Source: Variovorax sp. SG517
GTDB lineage: Bacteria > Pseudomonadota > Gammaproteobacteria > Burkholderiales > Burkholderiaceae_C
Assembly: GCF_013376045.1 (NCBI RefSeq)
Contig: NZ_JABMJG010000004.1
Span: 496,001-560,000 of the forward strand
Direction of reading: 5' to 3'
DNA: 64,000 nucleotides
The notes under the pieces are model-generated. The model was given only the letters and a program-made list of their open reading frames with translations. It made no database searches and was not told the origin of the DNA. Of this stretch, positions 18,409-26,578 are shown piece after piece. Position numbers and translations under genes: made by a program. The first letter of the stretch is position 1. Each line of letters begins with the position of its first letter.

Positions 18409-20469
18409 TCAGGCGGTGAAGCGGCGCGCGTCGTTGCGGCGCGCGCGGCGGCGCAGCATGGCGAGCATCGACAGCACGACGGCGATGGCGCCCAGCGATT
18501 CGGGCTCGGGCGTGCTCGGCACCTCGGCGCCGAGCGCCAGCTCGCTCACGCCTTGCGGCAGGGGCAGCGGCTGGTTCACGTTCACGCTGTCCTGCGGCGC
18601 CACGTTGCGCACCACCTTGTCGACGGCGATGAAGCTCGTGTATTGCGTGAGCAGGCTGTACTTCAGGCCGAGCTCGGTGATGCGGTCCTTCAGGGCCGTG
18701 CCGCCTTCCAGCGTCTCCTGGTCGCTCAGGCTCTGGATGCGGTGGCGTGCCCACAGCGTGTGCAGCGCGGCCGTGTCCTGGCGGGTGTTGCCGTCGATGC
18801 GCACTTCCTGGCGGTAGGGGCCGTTCGCACCCTGGCCTTCGATGATCACGCGGCCCTTGGCTTCGCCGCGCCACTTGCCGAACACGATCACCGGGCGCTC
18901 GCCGAGCACGTCGGGCAGTGCCTGCGGTTCCACGTCGTACACGTCGAGGCCGCCGAAGGTGGCCTTCACGTTCGTGAGCACCGGAGACTCGACCATGCGG
19001 CGAAAGCGCGCGGCCTGCTCGGGCGCCTGGATCGGGTCGGTGATGATGAAGGGCTCGCCCATGCCGGCGCGTGCGATGCCTTCCATCAGGCTGCGGTTGA
19101 CCGAGGAGCCGATGCCGAAGGCGAACACGTTGGCCTTCGACAGGTTGTTGCGCACCAGCTCGAAGGCCTCGCGCTCCACCGTCACGTAGCCGTCGGTCAC
19201 CACCACCACGGTGCGCGAGACGTTCGCTTCCTTCGGTTCGGCATACACACGCTTGAGCGCCGGAATGAGCTCGGTGCTTCCGCTGCCGCTGTAGTTCTTG
19301 ATGGTGGCCAGCGCCTGCTCGATGTTGGCGCGCGTGGCCGGCACCGACCTGGGCGAGAGCATCTTGTTGCTGCCCGAGAACAGCAGCACGTTGAAGGTGT
19401 CGCTCGGTCGCAGCCCGCCAATCAGGCGCTCCAGCACCGTCTTCGCGGTGTCGAGCGGAAAGCCGTGCATCGAGCCCGAGATGTCGACCACGAAGATGTA
19501 GTCGCGCGGCGAGATCGCGCTGGCGGCCACGGCCTTGGGCGGCTCGACCATGGCGAGGAAGAAGTTCTCCGCATTGTTGCCTTGGCCCTTGTAGAGCATC
19601 AGGCCCGATTCGATCTTCTCGCCCGCGAGGCGGTAGTCGAGCACGAAGTCGCGGTTGTCGGCGGGGCGGCCGTCGGCGGCGAGCACGACGTCGGCGTGCT
19701 GGTCCTCGTCGCTCTTCTTCACGTCGATGGCGTGCGTGGCCGAGCGGATCTCCTTGATGCCCATCGGCGTGTCGATGGTGGCCTTGAGCCTGAAGCTCGT
19801 TCCGGCGGCAGTGCCGGCGGCCAGCGTGGGCTGCGCGACCCACTTGGCCTGCGCGTTCTCCGATTGCGGCGAGTTGTAGCGCGGGCCGACCACGGTCGGA
19901 AACACGAACTGGTAGTTGCCCGACTGCGGCACCAGCAGCTCGGTGTAGCGCAGCTCCACCTTCACGTCGTCGCCGGGCAGGATGTTGGCGACGTTCATCT
20001 GAAACACGTTGGGCAGCTGCTGCTCCAGCAGCGCGGCGGTCTTGCCTTCCTTCTTGGCGGTGTCGTACTCGATCTGCGCCTGCTGCTTCTCGCGGATCTG
20101 CGCGGTGATGAGCCGGTCGGCCAGCCGCACGTTGAGGCCGCTCACCGCGGCCTTGGTCGAGCCGGGGAACACGTACTTCGCCTCGATGGCGCGCTGGCCT
20201 TCGTTGCGGTAGGTCTGCGTGACCGTCACGTCGGCGATCACGCCCGAGATCTTCACCGACACCTCGGTGCCCTTGAGCGGCAGGCGGTCGACCGAGGGGT
20301 CGTCGCTCTTCACGAAGAAATAGGGGCTCTCGGTCTTCAGGCGCGGGCCGGCGGGCGCTTCCTGCGCGTGCGCCGGGCGCACGCCCATGGCGATGAAGCC
20401 CGCGGTCGCCAGGCTCACGGTGGCGAGCCAGAGCCAGCGGCCGGGACGTGTGGTGGTTTGGGCATCCAT
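18409..20469 (-). CDS. VIT and von Willebrand A domain surface protein with PEP-CTERM-like tail
   Basis: 686 residues from the ATG at 20469; the frame is open for 33 more codons, but that would leave no room for a promoter. A signal peptide ends at AHAQ (about 36). The VIT domain spans about 60-190, and the vWA domain about 322-500 with a complete MIDAS DxSxS (VVDISGSMHG, D329). The C-terminus is Pro-rich, then PEPES (654-658), a hydrophobic helix and an Arg cluster (RRRARR): the tripartite exosortase signal. Inter-alpha-trypsin-like proteins bind matrix or proteins through the metal site. It is the likely substrate of the adjacent exosortase and first in the operon, downstream of a CreB-type direct repeat. 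Confidence 0.92.
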   Translation of the reverse strand: MDAQTTTRPGRWLWLATVSLATAGFIAMGVRPAHAQEAPAGPRLKTESPYFFVKSDDPSVDRLPLKGTEVSVKISGVIADVTVTQTYRNEGQRAIEAKYVFPGSTKAAVSGLNVRLADRLITAQIREKQQAQIEYDTAKKEGKTAALLEQQLPNVFQMNVANILPGDDVKVELRYTELLVPQSGNYQFVFPTVVGPRYNSPQSENAQAKWVAQPTLAAGTAAGTSFRLKATIDTPMGIKEIRSATHAIDVKKSDEDQHADVVLAADGRPADNRDFVLDYRLAGEKIESGLMLYKGQGNNAENFFLAMVEPPKAVAASAISPRDYIFVVDISGSMHGFPLDTAKTVLERLIGGLRPSDTFNVLLFSGSNKMLSPRSVPATRANIEQALATIKNYSGSGSTELIPALKRVYAEPKEANVSRTVVVVTDGYVTVEREAFELVRNNLSKANVFAFGIGSSVNRSLMEGIARAGMGEPFIITDPIQAPEQAARFRRMVESPVLTNVKATFGGLDVYDVEPQALPDVLGERPVIVFGKWRGEAKGRVIIEGQGANGPYRQEVRIDGNTRQDTAALHTLWARHRIQSLSDQETLEGGTALKDRITELGLKYSLLTQYTSFIAVDKVVRNVAPQDSVNVNQPLPLPQGVSELALGAEVPSTPEPESLGAIAVVLSMLAMLRRRARRNDARRFTA

Positions 20470-20575
20470 GGCGGGGGTCCTTGTCCGTGCGAACTTGCAC
20501 GGCCGCAACTTTCTCCACCGCGCGAGAAGCCAGTTGGAAGGCGTCTTGAAGTCGACGGCCACCCGCATCCGCTGT

Positions 20576-20591
20576 GTGAAGTCTGTGTGAA
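20576..20591 (-). promoter_or_regulatory. CreB-type direct repeat (cre tag), perfect
   Basis: On the minus strand this reads TTCAC-N6-TTCAC, the published CreB/BlrA recognition pattern, with no mismatch. It lies 107 bp upstream of the VIT-vWA start codon and points toward that operon. Confidence 0.75.
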
Positions 20592-20609
20592 GCGAGGCGG
20601 CCCGGGCCC

Positions 20610-20625
20610 TTCACACGGCCTTCGG
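20610..20625 (+). promoter_or_regulatory. imperfect CreB-type direct repeat upstream of creD
   Basis: On the plus strand this reads TTCAC-N6-TTCGG: a perfect first half-site, exact six-base spacing, and a second half-site matching 3 of 5 bases. It ends 48 bp before the creD ATG, as expected for an activator site, and lies 18 bp from the opposite-facing perfect tag. Confidence 0.5.
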
Positions 20626-20673
20626 TTCGCGCGGCGAGCATCGCGTCCATCGCTACAGACGAGGAGAGAAAAG

Positions 20674-22152
20674 ATGTTTCAGCTGCTGAAGGCGCTCCAG
20701 AGCTCCATGCTGGCGAAAGTCGCCGGCCTGTTTTTCCTGCTGCTGCTCCTGTGCATTCCGCTGGGGGAGATCGATTCGATCAACCGCGCCCGCGGCGAGA
20801 GCCAGCGCGAGGCCGCCGATGAACTCGCCGCCACCTACGCGGGCCGCCAGACCATGGTGGGACCGCTGCTGCTGGTGCCCTACGTGGAACGCTGGATGGA
20901 GCCGCTGCGCAATGCGCAGGGCAAGGTGATCGGCCAGGAGCCGCGCAGCAAGGAGATGGCCCACGTGGTGTTCCCTGACAAGCTGCACATCGAGGGCTCG
21001 ATGGCGCCGCAGGAACGCTATCGCGGCATCTTCAGGATTCCCTTCTACACGCTCGACGCCACGCTCAGCGGCGGCTTCGCCGCCTTCGACCCGAAGGCCG
21101 TGCCGCACAGCGAGACCGACTCGAAGATCGAGTTCAAGGCACCGCTCATCGCCTTCAACGTGAGCGACCTGCGCGGCCTTGATGGTTCGCCAGCCATGAT
21201 CATGGGCGGCGAGGCCCTGCGCTTCAGGCAACGCGTGCCGGGCCTGGACGACGATGCCTGGTTCGCGAACGGCATCCACGCACCGGTCACCGGCGCCGCG
21301 CTCACGGCCTGGCAGGCCGGCACGCCGATCCCCTTCGAGATGAAGCTGGGCCTGGTCGGGCAGGACACGCTCGCCATCGCTCCCATCGCCGAGGAAACGA
21401 CCGCGCACCTGCGTTCGCTCTGGGCGCATCCCAGCTTCGGTGGCCGCTTCCTCGCGGCCGAGCGCAGCGTGACGCCTCAGGGCTTCGATGCGCACTGGCG
21501 CGTGTCCTCGCTCGTGACCTCGGCGCGCGAGCAGGTGCGTGCGGGCCTTTCGGGCCAGGGCGGCTCGGCGGACGTGGCCGGCAGCGCCCACCCGGCGGCG
21601 GCCGTTCCGACACGCCGCAACATGGGCTCGCTGCAGACCTTCGACGTATCCCTCGCGCAGCCGATCAACGTCTATTCGATGAGCACGCGCGCGGGCAAGT
21701 ACGGCGTGCTCTTCATCGGCCTCGTGCTGATGGCTGCCTTCATGTTCGAGCTGTTCCGCAAGCTGCGTCTGCATCCGATCCAGTACGGCCTGGTCGGCCT
21801 GTCGATCGCGCTTTTCTTCCTTCTGCTGCTGGCGCTGTCGGAGAAGTTCACGTTCTGGATGGCCTATGCGGGCGCCGCCTCGGCGAGCGTCATGCTGCTG
21901 GCCGTGTACTTCAGCGCGGTGCTCGGCGGCTGGCGGCGCGGCATGTCGTTCGGTGCCTTCGTGGCGCTGCTGTATGGCGCGCTCTACGGCCTGCTGGCTT
22001 CGGAAAGCAACGCGCTGCTGCTGGGCGCTCTGCTGATCTTCGGCATGCTGTCGGTGCTGATGCTCGTGACACGCAAGGTCGACTGGTACGCGCTCTCGCG
22101 CCGCAGCGAAGCCGCTCCCGTGGTGGTGCCCGAGGCGCAGACGGCCGCATGA
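20674..22152 (+). CDS. creD: inner-membrane protein CreD
   Basis: 492 residues. An N-terminal helix (about 15-32, VAGLFFLLLLLCIPLGEI) precedes a large periplasmic domain (about 33-340, including the family's ETDSKIEFKAPLIAFNVSDLRGL), then five to six C-terminal helices starting near YGVLFIGLVLMAAFMFELF. This is the full CreD/CetD layout at normal length. In E. coli, Aeromonas and Pseudomonas creD is the most strongly CreB-activated gene and affects envelope integrity and beta-lactam tolerance. The start is supported by GAGGAGAG 6 bp upstream. It overlaps the GH3 gene by ATGA. The creBC genes lie 5-7 kb away, not adjacent as in enterobacteria. Confidence 0.95.
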   Translation: MFQLLKALQSSMLAKVAGLFFLLLLLCIPLGEIDSINRARGESQREAADELAATYAGRQTMVGPLLLVPYVERWMEPLRNAQGKVIGQEPRSKEMAHVVFPDKLHIEGSMAPQERYRGIFRIPFYTLDATLSGGFAAFDPKAVPHSETDSKIEFKAPLIAFNVSDLRGLDGSPAMIMGGEALRFRQRVPGLDDDAWFANGIHAPVTGAALTAWQAGTPIPFEMKLGLVGQDTLAIAPIAEETTAHLRSLWAHPSFGGRFLAAERSVTPQGFDAHWRVSSLVTSAREQVRAGLSGQGGSADVAGSAHPAAAVPTRRNMGSLQTFDVSLAQPINVYSMSTRAGKYGVLFIGLVLMAAFMFELFRKLRLHPIQYGLVGLSIALFFLLLLALSEKFTFWMAYAGAASASVMLLAVYFSAVLGGWRRGMSFGAFVALLYGALYGLLASESNALLLGALLIFGMLSVLMLVTRKVDWYALSRRSEAAPVVVPEAQTAA

Positions 22153-23441
22153 AGCCCCTGCGGGTCATCGCTGGTGCTTCGGGCTGGCTGGCACTGGCCG
22201 CGCTGTGGTTCTGGGCCTGGCACCTGAAAGACCCGCACCTGCGCTTCATGCGCGCGTGGGAACTGCCGCTGCTCCTGGCGCTGACGGCGGCGGCCATCGC
22301 GATCGCGTGGCGGCTCTCACGCGGCAGGCTGCGCCCGCTGGCCCTCGGGCTGGCGTTCGCGGCCTTGCTGACCGCCCTGTGCAACGAGGCGGCTTCGCAC
22401 CGGCACCGCGCCGAGGTGAATGCGTCCGGCGGCCCGCTTGCCCGGGCGCTGGGTGCGCACTTCATCGTCGGCTACGACGATGCGAGGAATCTGCGCGACC
22501 TGGCCGGCAAGGGGCTGATCGGCGGCATCTTCGTAACCGGTCGCAATGTCAGGGGCCGGACGGCCGACGAGCTGCGCAGCGAGATCGCCGATCTGCAGGC
22601 GGTGCGCCGCGCGGCCGGGCTGCCGCCGCTGATTGTCGCGACCGATCAGGAAGGCGGCGCCGTCTCGCGCCTGTCGCCGCTGGTCGAACGCCAGCCCTCG
22701 CTCGCCTCGCTGCTCGATGCAGACCTGCCCGACGAGGAACTCGCGCAACGTGCCCATGCCTACGGAGCCCGCCAGGGCAGGGCACTGGCCGACCTGGGCA
22801 TCACGCTCAATTTCAGTCCGGTGGTCGACCTGCGCACCGGCCGCGCGCCGGGTCCCTGGGACCTGCACACCCGCATCGACGAACGCGCCATCTCGGCCGA
22901 CCCGGCGGTCACTGCGCAGGTGGCGCTCGCTTACGAGCTGGGCCTCGAATCGGCTGGGGTACGAGGCACCCTCAAGCACTTTCCCGGGCTGGCCGGCGTG
23001 ACCGAGGACACCCATCATTTCGCCGCCGAGCTGCGCACGCCGGTCGCCCGGCTCTCGGCCCACGACTGGAAGCCGTTTCAAGACGTATCGAAACATTCGG
23101 ATGCGGCGATCATGCTGGGCCATGTCATCCTTGCGGAACTCGACGCCGCCTATCCGGTCTCTTTCTCGCGCAAAATCGTACAGCGGGTGATCCGAGGCGA
23201 ATGGGGCTACCAGGGCCTGCTCGTCACCGACGATCTCACGATGGGCGCGGCCTACAACCGCGGTCTTTGCGACGCCACCGTCCACGCCCTGAACGCCGGC
23301 GTGGATCTCCTGCTGATCGCCTTCGACCACGACAAGTATTTCGATGCCATGCATTGCGCGCAGCGCGCTGCGCGGCAAGACACGCTCGACTTCCGGATGC
23401 TGGAACGCGGCAACGCGCGGCGGCTCCAATCCTTTCGATAG
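22149..23441 (+). CDS. membrane-anchored glycoside hydrolase family 3 (beta-N-acetylglucosaminidase-like)
   Basis: 430 residues. About three hydrophobic helices (7-26, 37-53 and 60-78) precede a GH3 barrel. GH3 features are GGIFVTGRNVRG, PPLIVATDQEGGAVSRL, GITLNFSPVVDL, the NagZ-like loop KHFPGLAGVTEDTHHF, and LLVTDDLTMG with the acidic pair D361-D362. NagZ enzymes of this fold release GlcNAc from muropeptides in the cytoplasm. This one is tethered, and the three helices leave its side of the membrane unsettled, though periplasmic action on peptidoglycan is plausible. It is coupled to creD by a 4-bp overlap and followed 17 bp later by a PBP1A gene. Confidence 0.85.
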   Translation: MKPLRVIAGASGWLALAALWFWAWHLKDPHLRFMRAWELPLLLALTAAAIAIAWRLSRGRLRPLALGLAFAALLTALCNEAASHRHRAEVNASGGPLARALGAHFIVGYDDARNLRDLAGKGLIGGIFVTGRNVRGRTADELRSEIADLQAVRRAAGLPPLIVATDQEGGAVSRLSPLVERQPSLASLLDADLPDEELAQRAHAYGARQGRALADLGITLNFSPVVDLRTGRAPGPWDLHTRIDERAISADPAVTAQVALAYELGLESAGVRGTLKHFPGLAGVTEDTHHFAAELRTPVARLSAHDWKPFQDVSKHSDAAIMLGHVILAELDAAYPVSFSRKIVQRVIRGEWGYQGLLVTDDLTMGAAYNRGLCDATVHALNAGVDLLLIAFDHDKYFDAMHCAQRAARQDTLDFRMLERGNARRLQSFR

Positions 23442-23458
23442 CCAAACAGGCATTTCCC

Positions 23459-25864
23459 ATGTTCAAACGCTCACATTCCAAGGCTTCCGGCGACGACGGC
23501 GCGGCGCCACCCGGCTCCCGCTTCAACTGGAAGCGCGTTGCCGGCTGGGGCGCCATCGGTGTCGGCTCCGGCGCGCTGGTGGTGCTGGTCGCGGCCATCG
23601 TCGCCGTGGTCACCATCTACCCGAAGCTGCCCGACGTCTCGGAGCTTTCCGACTACCGCCCCAAGCTGCCGCTGCGTGTGTATTCGACCGAAGGCCAGCT
23701 GATCGGCGAGTTCGGCGAAGAGCGCCGCAACCTCACGCCCTTCGCCAACATCCCGAAGGTGATGAAGGACGCAGTACTGGCCGTGGAGGACGCCCGGTTC
23801 TACGACCACGGCGGCGTCGACTACAAGGGCTTCCTTCGCGCGGCGGTAGCCAGCCTGAAGGGCGGACGCAAGCAGGGCGCCTCGACCATCACGATGCAGG
23901 TGGCACGCAACGTGTACCTCACCTCCGAGCGGACCATGAGCCGCAAGACCTACGAGATCCTGCTGGCGATGCGGCTGGAACAGCAGCTCACGAAGGACCA
24001 GATTCTCGAGATCTACCTGAACCAGATCTACCTCGGCAACCGCGCCTACGGCTTCGCCGCCGCGGCCGAGACCTATTTCGGCAAGCCGCTGCAGAACATC
24101 ACCATCGCCGAGGCCGCGATGCTCGCCGGCCTGCCGAAGGCGCCCGGCGCCAACAACCCGGTCGCCAACCCACGCCGCGCGCGTGCGCGCCAGCTGTACG
24201 TGATCGACCGCATGCAGGAGACCGGCTTCATCACCGCCGAGCAGGCGGCCGCCGCGAAGAAGGAAGAGCTGCACCTGCGCGATGCGGCCGACCCGAACCG
24301 GCTGCATGCCGAATACGTGGCCGAGACGGTGCGCCAGATGATGTACGCGCAGTACGGCGACAGCATCTACACCAGCGGCATGAAGGTCTACACCTCGATC
24401 GTGGCGGCCGACCAGGCTGCGGCGTACCGGTCGCTGCGCAAGGGCATCATGGACTACGAACGCCGCCAGCCCTACCGCGGGCCAGAGAAGTTCGTCGACC
24501 TGCCGACAGAGCAGAAGGAAATCGACGAAGCGGTGGACGACGCGCTGGCCGAGCATCCGGACAACGGCGACGTGATCGCGGCCGTGGTGCTCGACGTGAA
24601 CGCGAAGGAAATCAGCGCGGTGCGCGCGAACGGCGAAACCATCCAGATCACCGGCGACGGCCTCAAGCCCGCTCAGTCGGGCCTTGCCGCGAAGGCGCCG
24701 CCCAACATCAAGATCCGCCGCGGCGCCGTCATCCGCGTGGCGAAGACGCCCAAGAACACCTGGGAGATCACCCAGCTGCCCGAAGTGGAGGGCGCCTTCA
24801 TCGGCATGGACCCGCGCAGCGGTGCCATCAAGGCGCTGGTGGGCGGCTTCGACTACGGCAAGAACAAGTTCAACCACGTGACGCAGGCATGGCGCCAGCC
24901 GGGTTCGAGCTTCAAGCCCTTCATCTACTCGGCCGCGCTCGAGAAGGGCTTCACGCCCGCCACGGTGGTGAACGACGCGCCGCTGTATTTCGACGCCAGC
25001 GCCAACGGCGGCCAGCCCTGGGAGCCGAAGAACTTCGAAGGCACCTACGAAGGCCCGATGCCGCTGCGCACCGCGCTGATGAAGTCGAAGAACCTGGTCA
25101 CGCTGCGCGTGCTGCAGTCCATCGGCGCGCCCTACGCGCAGGACTGGATCACGAAGTTCGGCTTCGACAAGGACAAGCATCCCGCCAACCTGCCGATGGG
25201 CCTGGGTGCCGGCTCGGTCACGCCGATGCAGATGGCGGTTGGCTACTCGGTGTTCGCCAACGGCGGCTACCGCGTCAATCCCTACCTGGTCACGCGCGTC
25301 ACCGACCTGCGCGACAAGGTCATCATGGAAACCGAGCCGCCGGTACTCGACGAGACGCGCCGCGCCATCCCGCAGCGCAACGCCTTCATCATGGATTCGC
25401 TGCTGCAGAGCGTGGTGCGAAACGGCACCGGCTTCAAGGCCTACCAGACGCTCAAGCGCGACGACCTCTACGGCAAGACCGGCACCACCAACGATTCCTT
25501 CGACACCTGGTTCGCCGGCTTCCAGCCGACCATGGTGGGCATCGCATGGGTCGGCTACGACACGCCGCGCCAGCTCGGCGTGCGCGGAGAGACCGGCGGC
25601 AGCCTGAGCCTGCCGATCTGGACCGGCTACATGCAGACCGCGCTGCAGGGCGTGCCGGTGACGCATCCGGCCCAGCCAGAAGGCGTGGTGAGCATCGACG
25701 GCGAGTGGTACTTCGACGACTTCACGCCGGGCCACAACGTGGCGAGCCTGGGCCTGGAGAACAGCGACACGCCACCGCCGCCGGTGGAAGAGCTCACCGG
25801 CGCGCCCGTGGGCGCGCCGCCTCCGCCGGAAGAGCGCAACCGGATCCTCGATTTCTTCCGGTAG
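23459..25864 (+). CDS. mrcA: penicillin-binding protein 1A (bifunctional class A)
   Basis: 801 residues. A short cytoplasmic tail and one helix (about 33-54) precede the GT51 domain: catalytic E110 in LAVEDARFYDHGGVD, GASTITMQVARN, and ILEIYLNQIYLGNRAYG. An OB-like insert follows (about 340-420), then the transpeptidase domain with S483xxK (QPGSSFKPF), SKN (KSKNLVTLR) and KTGTTND motifs. It polymerises and cross-links peptidoglycan and is a beta-lactam target. The C-terminus is Pro-rich. It is third in the creD operon, which places a major cell-wall synthase under possible CreBC control. A typical betaproteobacterial mrcA lies beside the pil genes, so a second copy may exist elsewhere (inference). 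Confidence 0.93.
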   Translation: MFKRSHSKASGDDGAAPPGSRFNWKRVAGWGAIGVGSGALVVLVAAIVAVVTIYPKLPDVSELSDYRPKLPLRVYSTEGQLIGEFGEERRNLTPFANIPKVMKDAVLAVEDARFYDHGGVDYKGFLRAAVASLKGGRKQGASTITMQVARNVYLTSERTMSRKTYEILLAMRLEQQLTKDQILEIYLNQIYLGNRAYGFAAAAETYFGKPLQNITIAEAAMLAGLPKAPGANNPVANPRRARARQLYVIDRMQETGFITAEQAAAAKKEELHLRDAADPNRLHAEYVAETVRQMMYAQYGDSIYTSGMKVYTSIVAADQAAAYRSLRKGIMDYERRQPYRGPEKFVDLPTEQKEIDEAVDDALAEHPDNGDVIAAVVLDVNAKEISAVRANGETIQITGDGLKPAQSGLAAKAPPNIKIRRGAVIRVAKTPKNTWEITQLPEVEGAFIGMDPRSGAIKALVGGFDYGKNKFNHVTQAWRQPGSSFKPFIYSAALEKGFTPATVVNDAPLYFDASANGGQPWEPKNFEGTYEGPMPLRTALMKSKNLVTLRVLQSIGAPYAQDWITKFGFDKDKHPANLPMGLGAGSVTPMQMAVGYSVFANGGYRVNPYLVTRVTDLRDKVIMETEPPVLDETRRAIPQRNAFIMDSLLQSVVRNGTGFKAYQTLKRDDLYGKTGTTNDSFDTWFAGFQPTMVGIAWVGYDTPRQLGVRGETGGSLSLPIWTGYMQTALQGVPVTHPAQPEGVVSIDGEWYFDDFTPGHNVASLGLENSDTPPPPVEELTGAPVGAPPPPEERNRILDFFR

Positions 25865-25886
25865 CCGGGCTCTCTTCACGGAGTTG

Positions 25887-25946
25887 AAAAGAGAAGGCGG
25901 GTCGCGGTGCCTACACTCGGTACCGCGACCCGCCTTTTCTTTTTTC
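25887..25946 (+). terminator. strong terminator after the creD-GH3-PBP1A operon
   Basis: A 15-bp perfect stem (AAGGCGGGTCGCGGT and its complement) with a 13-base loop is followed by TTTTCTTTTTTC. It lies 30 bp after the PBP1A stop and marks the end of the operon. The other side is A-rich as well. Confidence 0.93.
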
Positions 25947-25962
25947 TCCTCTGCCCGTATCC

Positions 25963-26568
25963 ATGGAAATCCTCACCCTGGTGGCACTCTTCGCCGCCGG
26001 CTTCTACATCCTCAAGTCTAGGGAGCAGCGCATTCGCATCGCGCTGCTGGCCAGCCACCTCGGCCGCTACCAGATCGAGAAGCTGATGGAGAGCCTCACC
26101 TCCGGCTACATGCGCTGCCTGGGCGAAGACGATGCCGAGCGCCGCCGGCAGATCTGGCTGCTGCTCGACACCACCGAGGAAAAACTCTCCAGCCAGGTCG
26201 ACGGCTTCGCGGCCGAGTTCTCGCGCATGCCCGAGCCGATCACCCGAGTGAGCAAGCTGCCCGTGGCCATTCCGCTCTTCACCCAGTTATTTCCGGCCGC
26301 GAGCTTCGACATGCGCCAGGCATTGCTCATCCACGCGCGCGGCATTGCCGGCGTGATGCGCAACGAAGCGGGCCGCACGCCGAAGTCCAAGGCCTACATG
26401 ATGTCGGCCGAGCTGTTCCTGCTGCAGCACACCTGCCACTGGTATTGCCGCTCGAAGACGGTGGCCTCGGCACGCATGATCGGGCAGCACCAGACGCAGT
26501 ACCTGCAGGCCCTCGGAGCCGTGAGTCCGGAGACGCGCGAAGCCTATCGCGCGCTGATCGGGCGCTGA
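25963..26568 (+). CDS. hypothetical protein with N-terminal membrane helix
   Basis: 201 residues. One short N-terminal helix (MEILTLVALFAAGFYIL) is followed by a soluble, mostly helical domain (SREQRIRIALLASHLGRYQIEKLMESLTSG) with a charged middle and a Cys/His-containing segment LLQHTCHWYCRSKTVAS near 155. The C-terminal YLQALGAVSPETREAYRALIGR is amphipathic. I do not recognise a family beyond conserved hypothetical proteins of Burkholderiales. It begins just after the strong terminator and is probably a separate unit, followed by a desaturase gene 10 bp later. Confidence 0.7.
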   Translation: MEILTLVALFAAGFYILKSREQRIRIALLASHLGRYQIEKLMESLTSGYMRCLGEDDAERRRQIWLLLDTTEEKLSSQVDGFAAEFSRMPEPITRVSKLPVAIPLFTQLFPAASFDMRQALLIHARGIAGVMRNEAGRTPKSKAYMMSAELFLLQHTCHWYCRSKTVASARMIGQHQTQYLQALGAVSPETREAYRALIGR

Positions 26569-26578
26569 GCCTTGCGCG

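Noticed and set aside
20470..20568. N-terminal extension of the VIT-vWA protein
   Set aside because: The frame is open, but the ATG at 20469 precedes a perfect signal peptide, and the longer form would leave only a few bases between the start and the CreB-type repeat.
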